Shown here piece by piece: positions 7,719-16,708 of a stretch of 64,000 nt of DNA. Each line of letters begins with the position of its first letter. The stretch's first letter is position 1. The DNA is from Arcobacter iocasae (GTDB lineage: Bacteria > Campylobacterota > Campylobacteria > Campylobacterales > Arcobacteraceae). A program made the translations under genes and the position numbers. The notes beneath the pieces were generated by a model. It did not search any database and was not told where the DNA came from. It saw only the letters and a list, made by a program, of their open reading frames with translations. The stretch lies in NCBI RefSeq assembly GCF_042214795.1, contig NZ_CP090177.1, forward strand, positions 1,426,001 through 1,490,000, written 5' to 3'.

Positions 7719-9093
7719 TTTTACTTCTTAAAATTAATTCGTTTATTTTGTTTTCATAAAGTTTTGCAACTTCAAGGTCTGTTGACTCAAATCTAGTCAC
7801 AAGTACTGGTGTCGTATTTGAAGCTCTTACCAAGCCCCAACCTTGGTCAAAAACAATTCTTACACCATCTACTTCTATGATATCTAAGATTTTAGGAAAG
7901 TCATCTCCTACAGTGATTAGATTCTTTTTAATTTGATGCATTAAAAGAAATTTTTCTTCTTCAGTTGTCTCTACTTTTATCTCTTCTGTTGAATATACCT
8001 TTGGTAATGAGTCTATCTCTTTATCTATATCCATGCCATTAAAAATAAGTTCTAAAAGTCTAAATGTAGCATAAATAGCATCATCAAAACCATAATATCT
8101 ATCATTAAAAAAGATATGTCCAGATACTTCTGCTGCCATATCTGCATTTAGCTCTTTTAGTTTTACTTTTAAATTAGAATGTCCTGTTTTATACATAACA
8201 GCAGTGCCTGTTTCATTGATTCTATCATACATGATTTGAGTACATTTAACTTCACCAATGATTACTGGGTTTTTCATAGTTTTTGCAAAAAGCAGTGCCA
8301 TGATGTCACCTTTTACATTATGATTTTTAGTTAAAAATGCAATTCTATCAGCATCTCCATCATAAGCAAAACCATACTCATAATCACCTTTTAGTTTTTC
8401 AATAACATCTTTTAGATTTTTTTCTTCACTTGGATCTGGATGATGATTTGGAAAAGTTCCATCTGGCTCACAATATAGTGCATCATAATTTAGCTCTAGT
8501 GCATCTAAAATATCTGTTAAAACAGTATCAGCAACACCATTTCCACAATCAATAATAAGCTTTTGTTTCATACCTTTTAGATGTGCAAACTCTGTTATCA
8601 TATAGTTTTTATAGATACTTTTTACATCTATTTCTTTATAAGTTTCATTATCTTCGATAAGCATATTTTGGTTATTTGTAATTTCTTCACCCATAGAGTA
8701 AATATCTTCACCAAAAAATGGAGCATTGTTAATAGTTATTTTAAAGCCGTTGTAAGGACTTGGATTGTGGCTACCTGTTATCATAACTGAAGCATTTGGT
8801 TTTACCCCATCAAATTCTTGAAAAGAAGCAAAATAGTTAACTCCTGTTGCAACCATTCCCATACCTAAAACTTTGCAACCTGCTTTATTAAATCCAGATG
8901 TTAGAAAATTAAATAATTCAGGAGAGTGAGTTCTTGCATCATAACCAATTACTACAACTGGTTCTTGTACATTAGTTCTTTTTATCGCTTCTAATCCTAA
9001 ATAATAACCTATAAGTTTTGAACTTTGTTCATTTAGTTCATCTCCTACAATTCCTCTAATATCATACTCTCTAAAAATACTTTTATTTATCAT
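7693..9093 (-). CDS. Phosphomannomutase/phosphoglucomutase
   Basis: 466 aa, the normal length for the alpha-D-phosphohexomutase family. The phosphoserine loop TGSHNPSPYNG places the active Ser at about 108; the Mg loop DGDADR is near 244-249; the sugar-binding loop GEVKCTQ...GHSNLK and the C-terminal phosphate loop RASNTTP are present. It interconverts hexose-6-P and hexose-1-P for cell-surface polysaccharide precursors. It leads a leftward operon with the nitrilase-family and phosphatase genes and is divergent from the second LysE-type exporter. Confidence 0.92.
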   Translation of the reverse strand: MINKSIFREYDIRGIVGDELNEQSSKLIGYYLGLEAIKRTNVQEPVVVIGYDARTHSPELFNFLTSGFNKAGCKVLGMGMVATGVNYFASFQEFDGVKPNASVMITGSHNPSPYNGFKITINNAPFFGEDIYSMGEEITNNQNMLIEDNETYKEIDVKSIYKNYMITEFAHLKGMKQKLIIDCGNGVADTVLTDILDALELNYDALYCEPDGTFPNHHPDPSEEKNLKDVIEKLKGDYEYGFAYDGDADRIAFLTKNHNVKGDIMALLFAKTMKNPVIIGEVKCTQIMYDRINETGTAVMYKTGHSNLKVKLKELNADMAAEVSGHIFFNDRYYGFDDAIYATFRLLELIFNGMDIDKEIDSLPKVYSTEEIKVETTEEEKFLLMHQIKKNLITVGDDFPKILDIIEVDGVRIVFDQGWGLVRASNTTPVLVTRFESTDLEVAKLYENKINELILRSKNELSNTTN

Positions 9094-9202
9094 TATCTTC
9101 GCTTTTTTTATTTTGATTATATCAAAAAAGTATTTATATTACATTTGCTCTTGGGTATATTTGTTAAAGCTAAGAGTTGTTATAATTTTGAAAAGGAATT
9201 TT

Positions 9203-9832
9203 ATGCTAGAACTTTCAAATCTTTATATGTTTATACTTGCTTCATTTTTATTATGTTTAGCTCCAGGACCTGATAATATCTATGTTTTAACTCAAGGTAT
9301 GACAAAAAGTAAAAAAGCAGCTCTTGTTACGACTCTAGGTTTATGCTCAGGGCTTATTATTCATACAAGTGCAGCAGCTTTTGGGATATCTGTGATTTTT
9401 AAAACTTCAGAAATAGCTTTCAATATTGTAAAATTTGCAGGTGCTGCTTATTTATTGTATATTGCTTTTCAAGCTTTCAAGTATAGAAATGAACCCCTTG
9501 ATTTATCGGTTCAAAACTCATCAAATGAGCTTAAAAAGCTTTATATAAAAGGGTTTTTTATGAATATTTTGAATCCAAAAGTTTCTATATTTTTCTTAGC
9601 TTTTTTACCACAATTTGTTACTCCAGAAAATGGAAGTGTTCCAATGCAAATGATAATACTAGGTTTAGTATTTATGGCTTTGACAATTATAGTTTTTTCA
9701 TCTATTGGAATTGCTGGAAATCTTTTAAGTGCAAAATTAATACAAAAACCAAGTATCGTGAAGTATATGAATATTATGACTTCATTTGTTTTAGGGGGAT
9801 TGGCTGTAAAGTTAGCTTTATCACAAAGATAG
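9203..9832 (+). CDS. LysE/RhtB family exporter
   Basis: 209 aa from the ATG at 9203, which has AAAGGA at a good distance; an upstream in-frame ATG at 9113 would add 30 residues unlike the family and is rejected. Six hydrophobic segments and the motif LAPGPDNIYVLTQGM near residues 19-33 place it in the amino-acid/metabolite exporter family. TATAAT at about 9180-9185 is the likely -10. It differs clearly from the exporter at 1127-1741, so the two are not a recent duplication. Confidence 0.85.
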   Translation: MLELSNLYMFILASFLLCLAPGPDNIYVLTQGMTKSKKAALVTTLGLCSGLIIHTSAAAFGISVIFKTSEIAFNIVKFAGAAYLLYIAFQAFKYRNEPLDLSVQNSSNELKKLYIKGFFMNILNPKVSIFFLAFLPQFVTPENGSVPMQMIILGLVFMALTIIVFSSIGIAGNLLSAKLIQKPSIVKYMNIMTSFVLGGLAVKLALSQR

Positions 9833-9847
9833 GAGAGCTCCTATCTT
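9826..9847. terminator. Bidirectional terminator between LysE-type gene and proA
   Basis: AAGATAGGAG and CTCCTATCTT form a 10-bp perfect inverted repeat with two bases between, followed by a T-containing tail on both strands. It includes the LysE stop codon and ends just inside proA. Confidence 0.7.
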
Positions 9848-11073
9848 ATTTGCCCATTACCATAAACTTTAAATTTAAAAGTTGTTAGGTCATTGATTCC
9901 CATTGGTCCTCTTGAGTGAAGTTTATTTGTAGAAATCCCAACCTCAGCACCAAGTCCAAAAGCTCCACCATCTGTAAATCTTGTACTTGCATTTGCATAT
10001 ACACAAGCAGAATCAACCTCATCTAAAAATTTATTTATACTACTATAGTTTTCACTTATTATTGCTTCTGAGTGACCTGAACCATGTTTTGCAATATGTG
10101 CAATTGCCTCATCCATATCTTTTACAACTTTTATAGCTAAGATATTTGCTAGGTATTCTGTGTCATAGTCATTTTCACTTGCACTATGTATGTCTATATA
10201 ATTTCTTGTGATACTACAACCTCGTAGTTCCGTATCATTTTGCATAAATGCTTCATGTAATGGTGGCAAAATATATGCTGCTACATCTTTATGAATTAAA
10301 AGTGTTTCTAATGCATTACATGCACTTGGTCTTGAGCATTTTGCATTTACAGATATTGCTATTGCTTTTTCATGGTTTGCATCTTTATCAATATATGTAT
10401 GGCAAACTCCCTTGTCATGTTTTACAACAGGAACAGTTGCATTTTCACTTACATATTTTATTAAAGATTCTCCACCTCTTGGTACTATTAAATCCACATA
10501 TTTGTCTTGTTTTATCAAAAAAGCTACACCTTCTCTTGAAGAGTCTGGAAGTAATGAAATAGCATTTTGAGGAAGAGCATTATCATCTAATACTTTTCTT
10601 AAAATTGTTGCGATTGCTTTATTTGAGTTTTCAGCCTCTTTTCCACCTTTTAGAACACAAACATTTCCACTTTTAAAACAAAGCGCTGCTGTATCACTTG
10701 TAACATTTGGTCTGCTTTCATAAATGATTCCAATAACACCGATTGGAATAGATACTTTTTGAATATTTAAGCCATCTTCTGTAACCCAGCCATCAAGTGT
10801 TCTTCCTACTGGTTCTTTTAATGCTGCTATTTCTTTTATTGCTTTTGCCATAGCCATTACTCTATCACCTGTTAGAAGTAATCTATCTTTTAATGCTTCA
10901 TCTAGGTTATTTACTCTTGCATTTTCCATATCTTTTTCATTGTGGTTAATTATATAATCGCAATGTTCAATTATAGCCTCAGCCATTTGATTTAGAACTT
11001 TGTTTTTTATTTCACCACTAAGTGTTGAGATATGTCTGCTTGTTTTTTTTGCTTCTACTAAAAATTGTTGCAT
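9841..11073 (-). CDS. proA: Gamma-glutamyl phosphate reductase
   Basis: 410 aa, the expected length for ProA, the second enzyme of proline synthesis from glutamate (NADPH-dependent reduction of gamma-glutamyl phosphate). Visible motifs: the catalytic Cys region SACNALETLL near residue 255, the nucleotide segment LLPDSSRE, and the C-terminal signature EVGISTNKLHSRGPMG. ProB is not adjacent, so the gene appears to be transcribed alone. The start has AAGAGAG upstream. Confidence 0.95.
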   Translation of the reverse strand: MQQFLVEAKKTSRHISTLSGEIKNKVLNQMAEAIIEHCDYIINHNEKDMENARVNNLDEALKDRLLLTGDRVMAMAKAIKEIAALKEPVGRTLDGWVTEDGLNIQKVSIPIGVIGIIYESRPNVTSDTAALCFKSGNVCVLKGGKEAENSNKAIATILRKVLDDNALPQNAISLLPDSSREGVAFLIKQDKYVDLIVPRGGESLIKYVSENATVPVVKHDKGVCHTYIDKDANHEKAIAISVNAKCSRPSACNALETLLIHKDVAAYILPPLHEAFMQNDTELRGCSITRNYIDIHSASENDYDTEYLANILAIKVVKDMDEAIAHIAKHGSGHSEAIISENYSSINKFLDEVDSACVYANASTRFTDGGAFGLGAEVGISTNKLHSRGPMGINDLTTFKFKVYGNGQIR

Positions 11074-11127
11074 GGAACTCTCTTTTTTAATATGATGTAT
11101 ATTTTGATTATTTTACCTAAAAAATCT

Positions 11128-13062
11128 TTAACTATTTTTTTCAATACTTAAAATTGTATTTTTTAAAGTACTAATAACACTACTTTTATCAATCTCATTT
11201 AAATCTAAAATCAGATTAAATCCACTTTGCTCTTCTATAATTGTACTATTGCTACTACTTGAAAGTACTTCATAGGTTTGTATAGGATGAGATATTCCCT
11301 TTACATTTAGTTCTTCTTTTTTAGTACATTTAATACTATCTTTAATAAACATATATGTTTCATTTGAGATTAAAATCTCATCGGGTCTTGCATTTGCTTC
11401 TAGCCTTGAAGCTAAATTTACAACCCCTCCTATAATAGTATAATCAAGTCTATTTTTAGAACCAAAATTTCCAACTGTACAATAACCACTATTTATTCCC
11501 ATTCTTATGTGAAAGGGTTTACTTATTCCATCTTTTTGCCATTTAATTCTCAATCGTCCCATCTCTTCTTTCATCTCAATAGCCATATTTATACAAGAAA
11601 CTGCATCTTCTACTTTACCATTTGAAAGTGGGTCTCCAAAGAAAATCATAATAGAGTCACCTATATATTTATCAATGGTTCCTCCATGTTTTATAGCAAT
11701 ACTTGACATAATGTCTAAGTACTCATTTAAAAGTTGGGTTAAAATCTCTGTTTCAACAGTATCTGTTAAATCAGTAAAGCCTTTGATATCTGAGAAAAAT
11801 ACAGTTAAATACTTTCTTTTTGATTCTAATTGCACATCTTGTTTTCCAGTAAAAATAGATTCAAAAATTTGAGGTGAGAGATATTTTGCAAGTTTATTTG
11901 ATAAGTTTTCTAAAATATCTTTTTGATTTTGGATATTTACTAAAGCTGTTTGTAGTTCATTTGTTCTCAATTTGATTTTTTCTTCTAGGGTATCTTGGTT
12001 TTCTTTAATATTTTTGGCCATAGAGTTAAATGTTTTTGCTATTTCATTAAATTCTTTATCATCTTTTATGACTATGTTCACATCATAGTCTCCGTTTCTT
12101 AATTTTTGTACACCTATTTTTAGTTTTTTTATTATCAAAGTAAGTCTTGAAGTGATATATAAAGTTATAATAAAAGTAATAAAGGCAATACTTACTACTA
12201 AGATAAACTCTAAAGTAGATACTTTATTTAAAAACTGGCTAGTTATTTCTTCTATTTTCCCCTCAATTGAAATTGAGACTTGTTTATTCTCTTTTAGTAT
12301 AGAGATAAGTTTTTGCACTAGTTCTTTTTCTTGATTCTCTATATCGCTTATATTTATCGCTAATGTACCAACTTTTTTGACTGTTTTTTTATAATCATCA
12401 AACAAGTTTACTAGGCTTTTTTCTTCTTTATTTAATTCTTGTATAATTTTATCTATAGAGTTTAACCATTTACTAAATCTTGCTTCATCTTTATGTTGAT
12501 AAAGAGTCTCTTTACTATAATATTTTAAGTTGCCAAATTCTTGAATTAATGATAGATTATTTGTTTTAAAGATAAGATTTTGTAAGCTATTTCTTGTGTC
12601 ATTCTCTTTGGGGTAAATATTTTTAAATAAATTATCATTATAAATATGTTTTTTTTGGAAACTATATACTTCATCAAAAATTAATTCAATAGCATGTTCA
12701 TTTTCAAATAGTTTATTTAAATATTTTGTAATGTAGCTGTTTTGACGAATATTACTTAATATATTATCTATGAAATCTTTTTCATTTTTTTTGAGAATTT
12801 CACTCTTTAAGTATTCAAAGTCTTTTTCATAAGAGTTGAAATTCTTTTTTATTTCATTTAAATTATCAGTGGAGTTTTCTACCGTTGCTAAATTAATAAG
12901 TTCATTCATATCTTCTTGGATAATGATTAATTTTGAAATCTCTTTTGCAAAACTAGAGTTCTCTTTCATATGATATGTTGTTATTAAACTAAGAGAACTA
13001 ATAGAAAGAATAAACAGAATTAGTACGGCAAAACTATAAATTACTTTTTTTCTTATATTCAT
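11128..13062 (-). CDS. Membrane class III adenylate cyclase with HAMP domain
   Basis: 644 aa. TM1 at 8-29; a helical periplasmic sensor region at 30-284; TM2 at 285-304; HAMP at about 306-360; a coiled linker to about 395; cyclase homology domain at about 417-598. Metal-binding Asp425 (FFSDIKGF) and Asp469 (IGDS), catalytic Asn549 and Arg553 (NLASR) are present. Lys465 and Thr542 occupy the base-selecting positions in the combination known from bacterial adenylate cyclases, so cAMP is the expected product. The ligand sensed is unknown. A stem-loop overlaps the start codon. Confidence 0.87.
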   Translation of the reverse strand: MNIRKKVIYSFAVLILFILSISSLSLITTYHMKENSSFAKEISKLIIIQEDMNELINLATVENSTDNLNEIKKNFNSYEKDFEYLKSEILKKNEKDFIDNILSNIRQNSYITKYLNKLFENEHAIELIFDEVYSFQKKHIYNDNLFKNIYPKENDTRNSLQNLIFKTNNLSLIQEFGNLKYYSKETLYQHKDEARFSKWLNSIDKIIQELNKEEKSLVNLFDDYKKTVKKVGTLAINISDIENQEKELVQKLISILKENKQVSISIEGKIEEITSQFLNKVSTLEFILVVSIAFITFIITLYITSRLTLIIKKLKIGVQKLRNGDYDVNIVIKDDKEFNEIAKTFNSMAKNIKENQDTLEEKIKLRTNELQTALVNIQNQKDILENLSNKLAKYLSPQIFESIFTGKQDVQLESKRKYLTVFFSDIKGFTDLTDTVETEILTQLLNEYLDIMSSIAIKHGGTIDKYIGDSIMIFFGDPLSNGKVEDAVSCINMAIEMKEEMGRLRIKWQKDGISKPFHIRMGINSGYCTVGNFGSKNRLDYTIIGGVVNLASRLEANARPDEILISNETYMFIKDSIKCTKKEELNVKGISHPIQTYEVLSSSSNSTIIEEQSGFNLILDLNEIDKSSVISTLKNTILSIEKNS

Positions 13063-13096
13063 AGAGTCTCTTTATTTTGGAATAATTAGACTCTAT
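13061..13096 (-). promoter_or_regulatory. Stem-loop overlapping the adenylate cyclase start codon
   Basis: ATAGAGTC (13061-13068) and GACTCTAT (13089-13096) form an 8-bp perfect inverted repeat around 20 bases. On the minus strand the 3' arm includes the first bases of the cyclase start codon and its weak Shine-Dalgarno. It could be the terminator of the quinone oxidoreductase gene or a translational switch for the cyclase. Confidence 0.4.
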
Positions 13097-13100
13097 AATA

Positions 13101-14075
13101 TTATATTTTTACTAAAAATCTCCCTGAAGCTTTACCTGCAAGTAATGCATCATATGCATCTTTTATCTCATCCAATGATATTTCATTTGTAAGTTGTGCT
13201 AAATTTTCTATTTTAAACTCATCTGCAATTTTTTCCCAAGCTGCAATTTTTTTCTCAATTTTGCACTCAACTGAATCAATACCAATAAGTCTAACTCCTC
13301 TTAGAATAAACGGAAATACATTTGTATTCAATGCAAAAGAAGAAGTTAATCCACAACAAGTAACCACTCCATCATATCTTACTATTTTTAAAGCTTCTGC
13401 TAAAATATTTCCACCAACTGTGTCAATTACTCCATCAAATTTTTCACTTCCCATTGGTCTTTTATTTTCCACATCAAATTCACTTCTTAAGATAACTTCA
13501 CTTGCGCCTAAATCTTTTAAAAATGGTATTTTATCCTCTTTCCCACTGATTGCAGTTGTATTAAATCCAAGTTTATGCAAAATACTTATTGCAATACTTC
13601 CAACTCCACCTGTTGCTCCTGTAACTAAAATATTACCCTTTGTAATACCATTTGCAAGTAATTCATTAACACTTAAAGCAGCTGTTAATCCAGCTGTCCC
13701 ATAAGTCATAATTTCTCTATCTGTGATAGTATCTGGAATTTTAACTACCCATGAATCTGGAACTTTAACAAACTCTTGATGACCACCATCTGTATTCATA
13801 CCAAAATCATAACCAGTTACTAAAACTTTCTCTCCTATAGAAAATTTATCTGAGTTTGATTTTTCAACTACACCTGCAACATCGATACCTGTCACATGTG
13901 GAAAGTTTCTTGTAACTCCTGGATTTCCAACAGAACTTAGCGCATCTTTATAATTAAGTGAAGAGTATGTTGCTTTTATTAAAACCTCATTTTCTCCAAT
14001 TGTAGGGATGTCTATTTCTTTTAATCCTGATTGAAATTTTTTATCTTCTAATTTTTCTACTATATATGCTTTCAT
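13101..14075 (-). CDS. YhdH/AcuI-type zinc-free NADPH quinone oxidoreductase (MDR superfamily)
   Basis: 324 aa medium-chain reductase. It lacks the catalytic zinc ligands and has the Rossmann motif VTGATGGVGSIAISIL near 148-163. The segments SSLNYKDALSS and FPHVTGIDVAGVV are typical of the YhdH/YhfP/AcuI group, which reduces acryloyl-CoA or quinones with NADPH. It is divergent from an HxlR regulator with a conserved N-terminal Cys, a pairing typical of quinone or electrophile detoxification. Confidence 0.85.
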   Translation of the reverse strand: MKAYIVEKLEDKKFQSGLKEIDIPTIGENEVLIKATYSSLNYKDALSSVGNPGVTRNFPHVTGIDVAGVVEKSNSDKFSIGEKVLVTGYDFGMNTDGGHQEFVKVPDSWVVKIPDTITDREIMTYGTAGLTAALSVNELLANGITKGNILVTGATGGVGSIAISILHKLGFNTTAISGKEDKIPFLKDLGASEVILRSEFDVENKRPMGSEKFDGVIDTVGGNILAEALKIVRYDGVVTCCGLTSSFALNTNVFPFILRGVRLIGIDSVECKIEKKIAAWEKIADEFKIENLAQLTNEISLDEIKDAYDALLAGKASGRFLVKI

Positions 14076-14130
14076 ATTTATCCTTTATTTACTTATTTTA
14101 AAACTTTAGCTAAAATTAGACAAAAGAACA

Positions 14131-14155
14131 AGTACTTACTAAAAGTAAATGTACT
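14131..14155. promoter_or_regulatory. Candidate HxlR operator (GTAC half-sites)
   Basis: AGTACTTACT and AGTAAATGTACT face each other around a short A-rich centre between the divergent oxidoreductase and HxlR genes. GTAC-ended inverted repeats are known for HxlR-type regulators. The element overlaps an upstream ATG at 14149, which supports placing the HxlR start at 14182. Confidence 0.5.
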
Positions 14156-14181
14156 ATCTAAAAAGATACTATGGAATAAAA

Positions 14182-14526
14182 ATGACTAAAAAAATAGATA
14201 ATGATTTTCAAAAAAATATTGAAAAATGTCCAGTAGAAACTGCCCTTGATGTACTAGCTGGAAAGTGGAAAATACTAATTTTATGGTATTTAAAAAGTGA
14301 AACAAAAAGATTTAATGAATTACAAAAACTTCTTCCAAGAACGACACAAAAGATGTTGATACAAAAGTTAAGAGAGTTAGAAGAAGATGGAATAGTTCAT
14401 CGTGAAGTTTATCCTGTCGTTCCACCAAAGGTTGAATATTCCTTGACTGATTATGGGAAAACATTAAAACCTATATTAAAACAACTCTATCTTTGGGGTG
14501 AAATTCATAAAAATAAAGATTTATAA
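14182..14526 (+). CDS. HxlR family transcriptional regulator
   Basis: 114 aa from ATG 14182 (GGAATAAAA upstream). An in-frame ATG at 14149 would add 11 residues and place coding sequence over the likely operator, so it is rejected. The HxlR core runs from CPVETALDVLAGKWK to the wing PPKVEYSLTDYGKTL. Cys16 occupies the position of the redox/electrophile-sensing Cys of YodB-type regulators. It likely represses the divergent quinone oxidoreductase and itself, released by thiol modification. Confidence 0.85.
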   Translation: MTKKIDNDFQKNIEKCPVETALDVLAGKWKILILWYLKSETKRFNELQKLLPRTTQKMLIQKLRELEEDGIVHREVYPVVPPKVEYSLTDYGKTLKPILKQLYLWGEIHKNKDL

Positions 14527-14528
14527 TT

Positions 14529-15221
14529 TTAGGCTTTAGATTTTTTTAGTGAGAAATATATAATGGCACTAATTCCTGCACTTGATAAAATCATAGTCAT
14601 AATCATGATTTGATATCTAACCGCAATCAAAGGATCAATACCAGAGAGTATTTGCCCTGTCATCATTCCAGGTAGGGAAACCAGTCCAACTGCTAGTAAA
14701 GAGTTTATTTGGGGTATTAAACAGGCTTTAAAGGCTACTTCTCTTGCTTTTTCAAAAGGAACATCTCTGCTTATCTCCTTTTCATATCTCTCTATGGCTA
14801 AAGATAGGGCATTCATTGTATTTGCAAATATCATCCCTGCTATTGGTATTACATATCTTGGTTCATAAAGAGTATGTAAGTCAAGTACAAAAGCTATGAT
14901 TAAAATAAGATGTATTATTCCAGATATTGCAATTGATATCAATATTTTACTGTAGTGATTAATTGATCTATCTTGAGTATTTCTTAACGCAATCCAAGTT
15001 GATACTGTAATCATAAAAATTATGATTGATAAACCAACGAAATCATTTTTTTCTTTAAATAAGTAAATTAAAAAATATCCTATTACTAGTAGTTGTACCA
15101 CCATCCTAATAGTTGATGTGATTATTTCATATTTATCATTTGTCCATTTTTTATAATAATACCACACAATAAAAAGAGGTAAAATCGAATAGGCTAAATG
15201 AGTAAATGGAATGATTTGCAT
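14529..15221 (-). CDS. fetB: FetB/YbbM-type ABC transporter permease (UPF0014)
   Basis: 230 aa, about seven hydrophobic segments; the sequence from IITSTIRMVVQLLVIGYFL through MIFANTMNALSLAIERY to SLPGMMTGQILSG matches the UPF0014/FetB permease family. In E. coli FetB works with ATPase FetA in iron export under oxidative stress. No FetA-like ATPase gene is in the window, so the partner must be elsewhere. It starts one base before the gpsA stop, in a gpsA-fetB operon. Confidence 0.82.
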   Translation of the reverse strand: MQIIPFTHLAYSILPLFIVWYYYKKWTNDKYEIITSTIRMVVQLLVIGYFLIYLFKEKNDFVGLSIIIFMITVSTWIALRNTQDRSINHYSKILISIAISGIIHLILIIAFVLDLHTLYEPRYVIPIAGMIFANTMNALSLAIERYEKEISRDVPFEKAREVAFKACLIPQINSLLAVGLVSLPGMMTGQILSGIDPLIAVRYQIMIMTMILSSAGISAIIYFSLKKSKA

Positions 15222-15222
15222 T

Positions 15223-16113
15223 TTAGCTTTTTAACAAATCTTTTAAACTATCTATTGGCTCTTTGCCATCAAGTATTTTTTTTACTTCATTTGCTATTGG
15301 AGTATAGATATTATACTGCTTAGATAGTCTATATATTGCTTCTGCTGTTTTAACACCTTCTGCTACTTCTCCTAATTCTTTTAAGATAGTTTCGAGTTTT
15401 TTATTAAGTGCTAGTCCTTGACCTACTCTATAATTTCTACTCATAGTAGAACTGGCTGTTAAAAACAAATCCCCTGCTCCACTTAATCCTAAAAAAGTAG
15501 ATTTCTTTGCTCCAAATTCTTTACCAAATCTTGCCATTTCTACTAAACCCCTTGAAATCAAAGAAGCTCTTGCATTATTTCCAAGTTTTAAACCATCACA
15601 AATACCACTTGCTATAGCCAATACATTTTTATAAGCACCTGCTATTTCTGCTCCAATTATATCTTTTGAGTGATAAGTTTTTAAGTATTCTGGGAAAAAC
15701 GGGCTAAATTCATTATATAATTTTTTTGATTTTGAGTTTATAACTATTGCTGCTGGTAATGCTTTTATAACTTCTGCTGCAAATGAAGGACCTGAAATAA
15801 AACCAATATTCTTATTTGGTACAAATTTCTCATATATTTCATTAAGAAATTTTCCACTAGATGCTTCAATACCTTTTGAGGCTACAAGTACTTTTTGCCC
15901 TTTATAAACAAAATTTTCTTTTAGCCATTTTTTTATTTCTTGGGCAGGAATTGCGATAATTAGGTATTCACAATTCATTGCAGTTTCTAAATCAACAAAG
16001 TTTTTAATATCCTTTTTTGTTCTTGAACTTATATAAACTTCTTGTTTTAAACTAAGAGCAAAATGTAAGGCTTGTCCCCATTTCCCTGCTCCTATAACTG
16101 CAATTTTTTTCAT
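15223..16113 (-). CDS. gpsA: NAD(P)-dependent glycerol-3-phosphate dehydrogenase
   Basis: 296 aa, slightly short for GpsA but complete. The Rossmann motif IGAGKWGQALHFAL is at residues 5-18; GPSFAAEV and the catalytic Lys in IAGAYKNVLAIASG are present, as is SGAGDLFLT. It makes sn-glycerol-3-phosphate from dihydroxyacetone phosphate for phospholipid synthesis. It is first in a leftward operon with fetB and divergent from the MarR gene. Confidence 0.93.
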   Translation of the reverse strand: MKKIAVIGAGKWGQALHFALSLKQEVYISSRTKKDIKNFVDLETAMNCEYLIIAIPAQEIKKWLKENFVYKGQKVLVASKGIEASSGKFLNEIYEKFVPNKNIGFISGPSFAAEVIKALPAAIVINSKSKKLYNEFSPFFPEYLKTYHSKDIIGAEIAGAYKNVLAIASGICDGLKLGNNARASLISRGLVEMARFGKEFGAKKSTFLGLSGAGDLFLTASSTMSRNYRVGQGLALNKKLETILKELGEVAEGVKTAEAIYRLSKQYNIYTPIANEVKKILDGKEPIDSLKDLLKS

Positions 16114-16230
16114 AAAATACCTTTAAAATAAATAAATAATGTGCATCATAATATCTAAATATTGCTTTTAAATATTTTTGCTTTATTTTTTCGTAGTTAA
16201 AAATATAAAATAATTTTAAGGGATATGTAA

Positions 16231-16246
16231 AGTTGTATATGCAACT
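16231..16246. promoter_or_regulatory. Candidate MarR operator palindrome
   Basis: AGTTGTATATGCAACT is a 16-bp near-perfect palindrome (one mismatched pair) lying 19 bases before the MarR gene start. Such TTG-N6-CAA symmetric sites are typical of MarR family operators, so it probably mediates autorepression. Confidence 0.55.
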
Positions 16247-16264
16247 ATTATGCAAGGAGTTTAA

Positions 16265-16708
16265 ATGAAAGATGTAAAAAAGGTATCTCTTCCTCATAAA
16301 GTTACGCAAACTGCATATAAAATTAATCAATTTTTATCAAAAGATTTAAGTGAGTTTGATATCGCACCAGAACAAAGGGTAATTCTTGAAGTTATTGATA
16401 AGAATACTAAGATTTCACAAAATGAGTTAAGCCAATACTTAAAAAAAGACAAAACTACAGTATCTAGAACTTTAGATGTGATTGAAAAGAAAGGTTATAT
16501 TGTAAGAAAATATACAAATGAAGATAAAAGAATAAAATTTATTACACTAACTTCTTTTGGAAAAGATGCTTTAGATAAAACAGAAAAAATAGTTACTTCA
16601 TTTAGAGAAAAAACTTTAAATAATTTTTCTAAAGAAGAGATAGATACATTTTTTGATTTTTTAGAAAAACTTACATTAAATATTGAGAGAAATGATAGTG
16701 AAGAATAA
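16265..16708 (+). CDS. MarR family transcriptional regulator
   Basis: 147 aa. Winged-helix domain at about 35-115 with the recognition segment LSQYLKKDKTTVSRTLDVIEKKGYI and the wing KRIKFITLT. The end overlaps the following MFS transporter start, so the two are translationally coupled. A palindrome just upstream is a likely binding site. The usual model is repression of the exporter, relieved by its substrate. The Shine-Dalgarno AAGGAG is strong. Confidence 0.88.
   Translation: MKDVKKVSLPHKVTQTAYKINQFLSKDLSEFDIAPEQRVILEVIDKNTKISQNELSQYLKKDKTTVSRTLDVIEKKGYIVRKYTNEDKRIKFITLTSFGKDALDKTEKIVTSFREKTLNNFSKEEIDTFFDFLEKLTLNIERNDSEE

Noticed and set aside
9113..9202. 30-residue N-terminal extension of the LysE-type exporter
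   Set aside because: The extension is unlike the family and ATG 9203 has a clear AAAGGA; the -10 box at about 9180 lies inside the extension.
10248..10562. 104-codon plus-strand ORF opposite proA
   Set aside because: Leu/His-rich shadow of the proA frame; no ribosome binding site and proA is complete.
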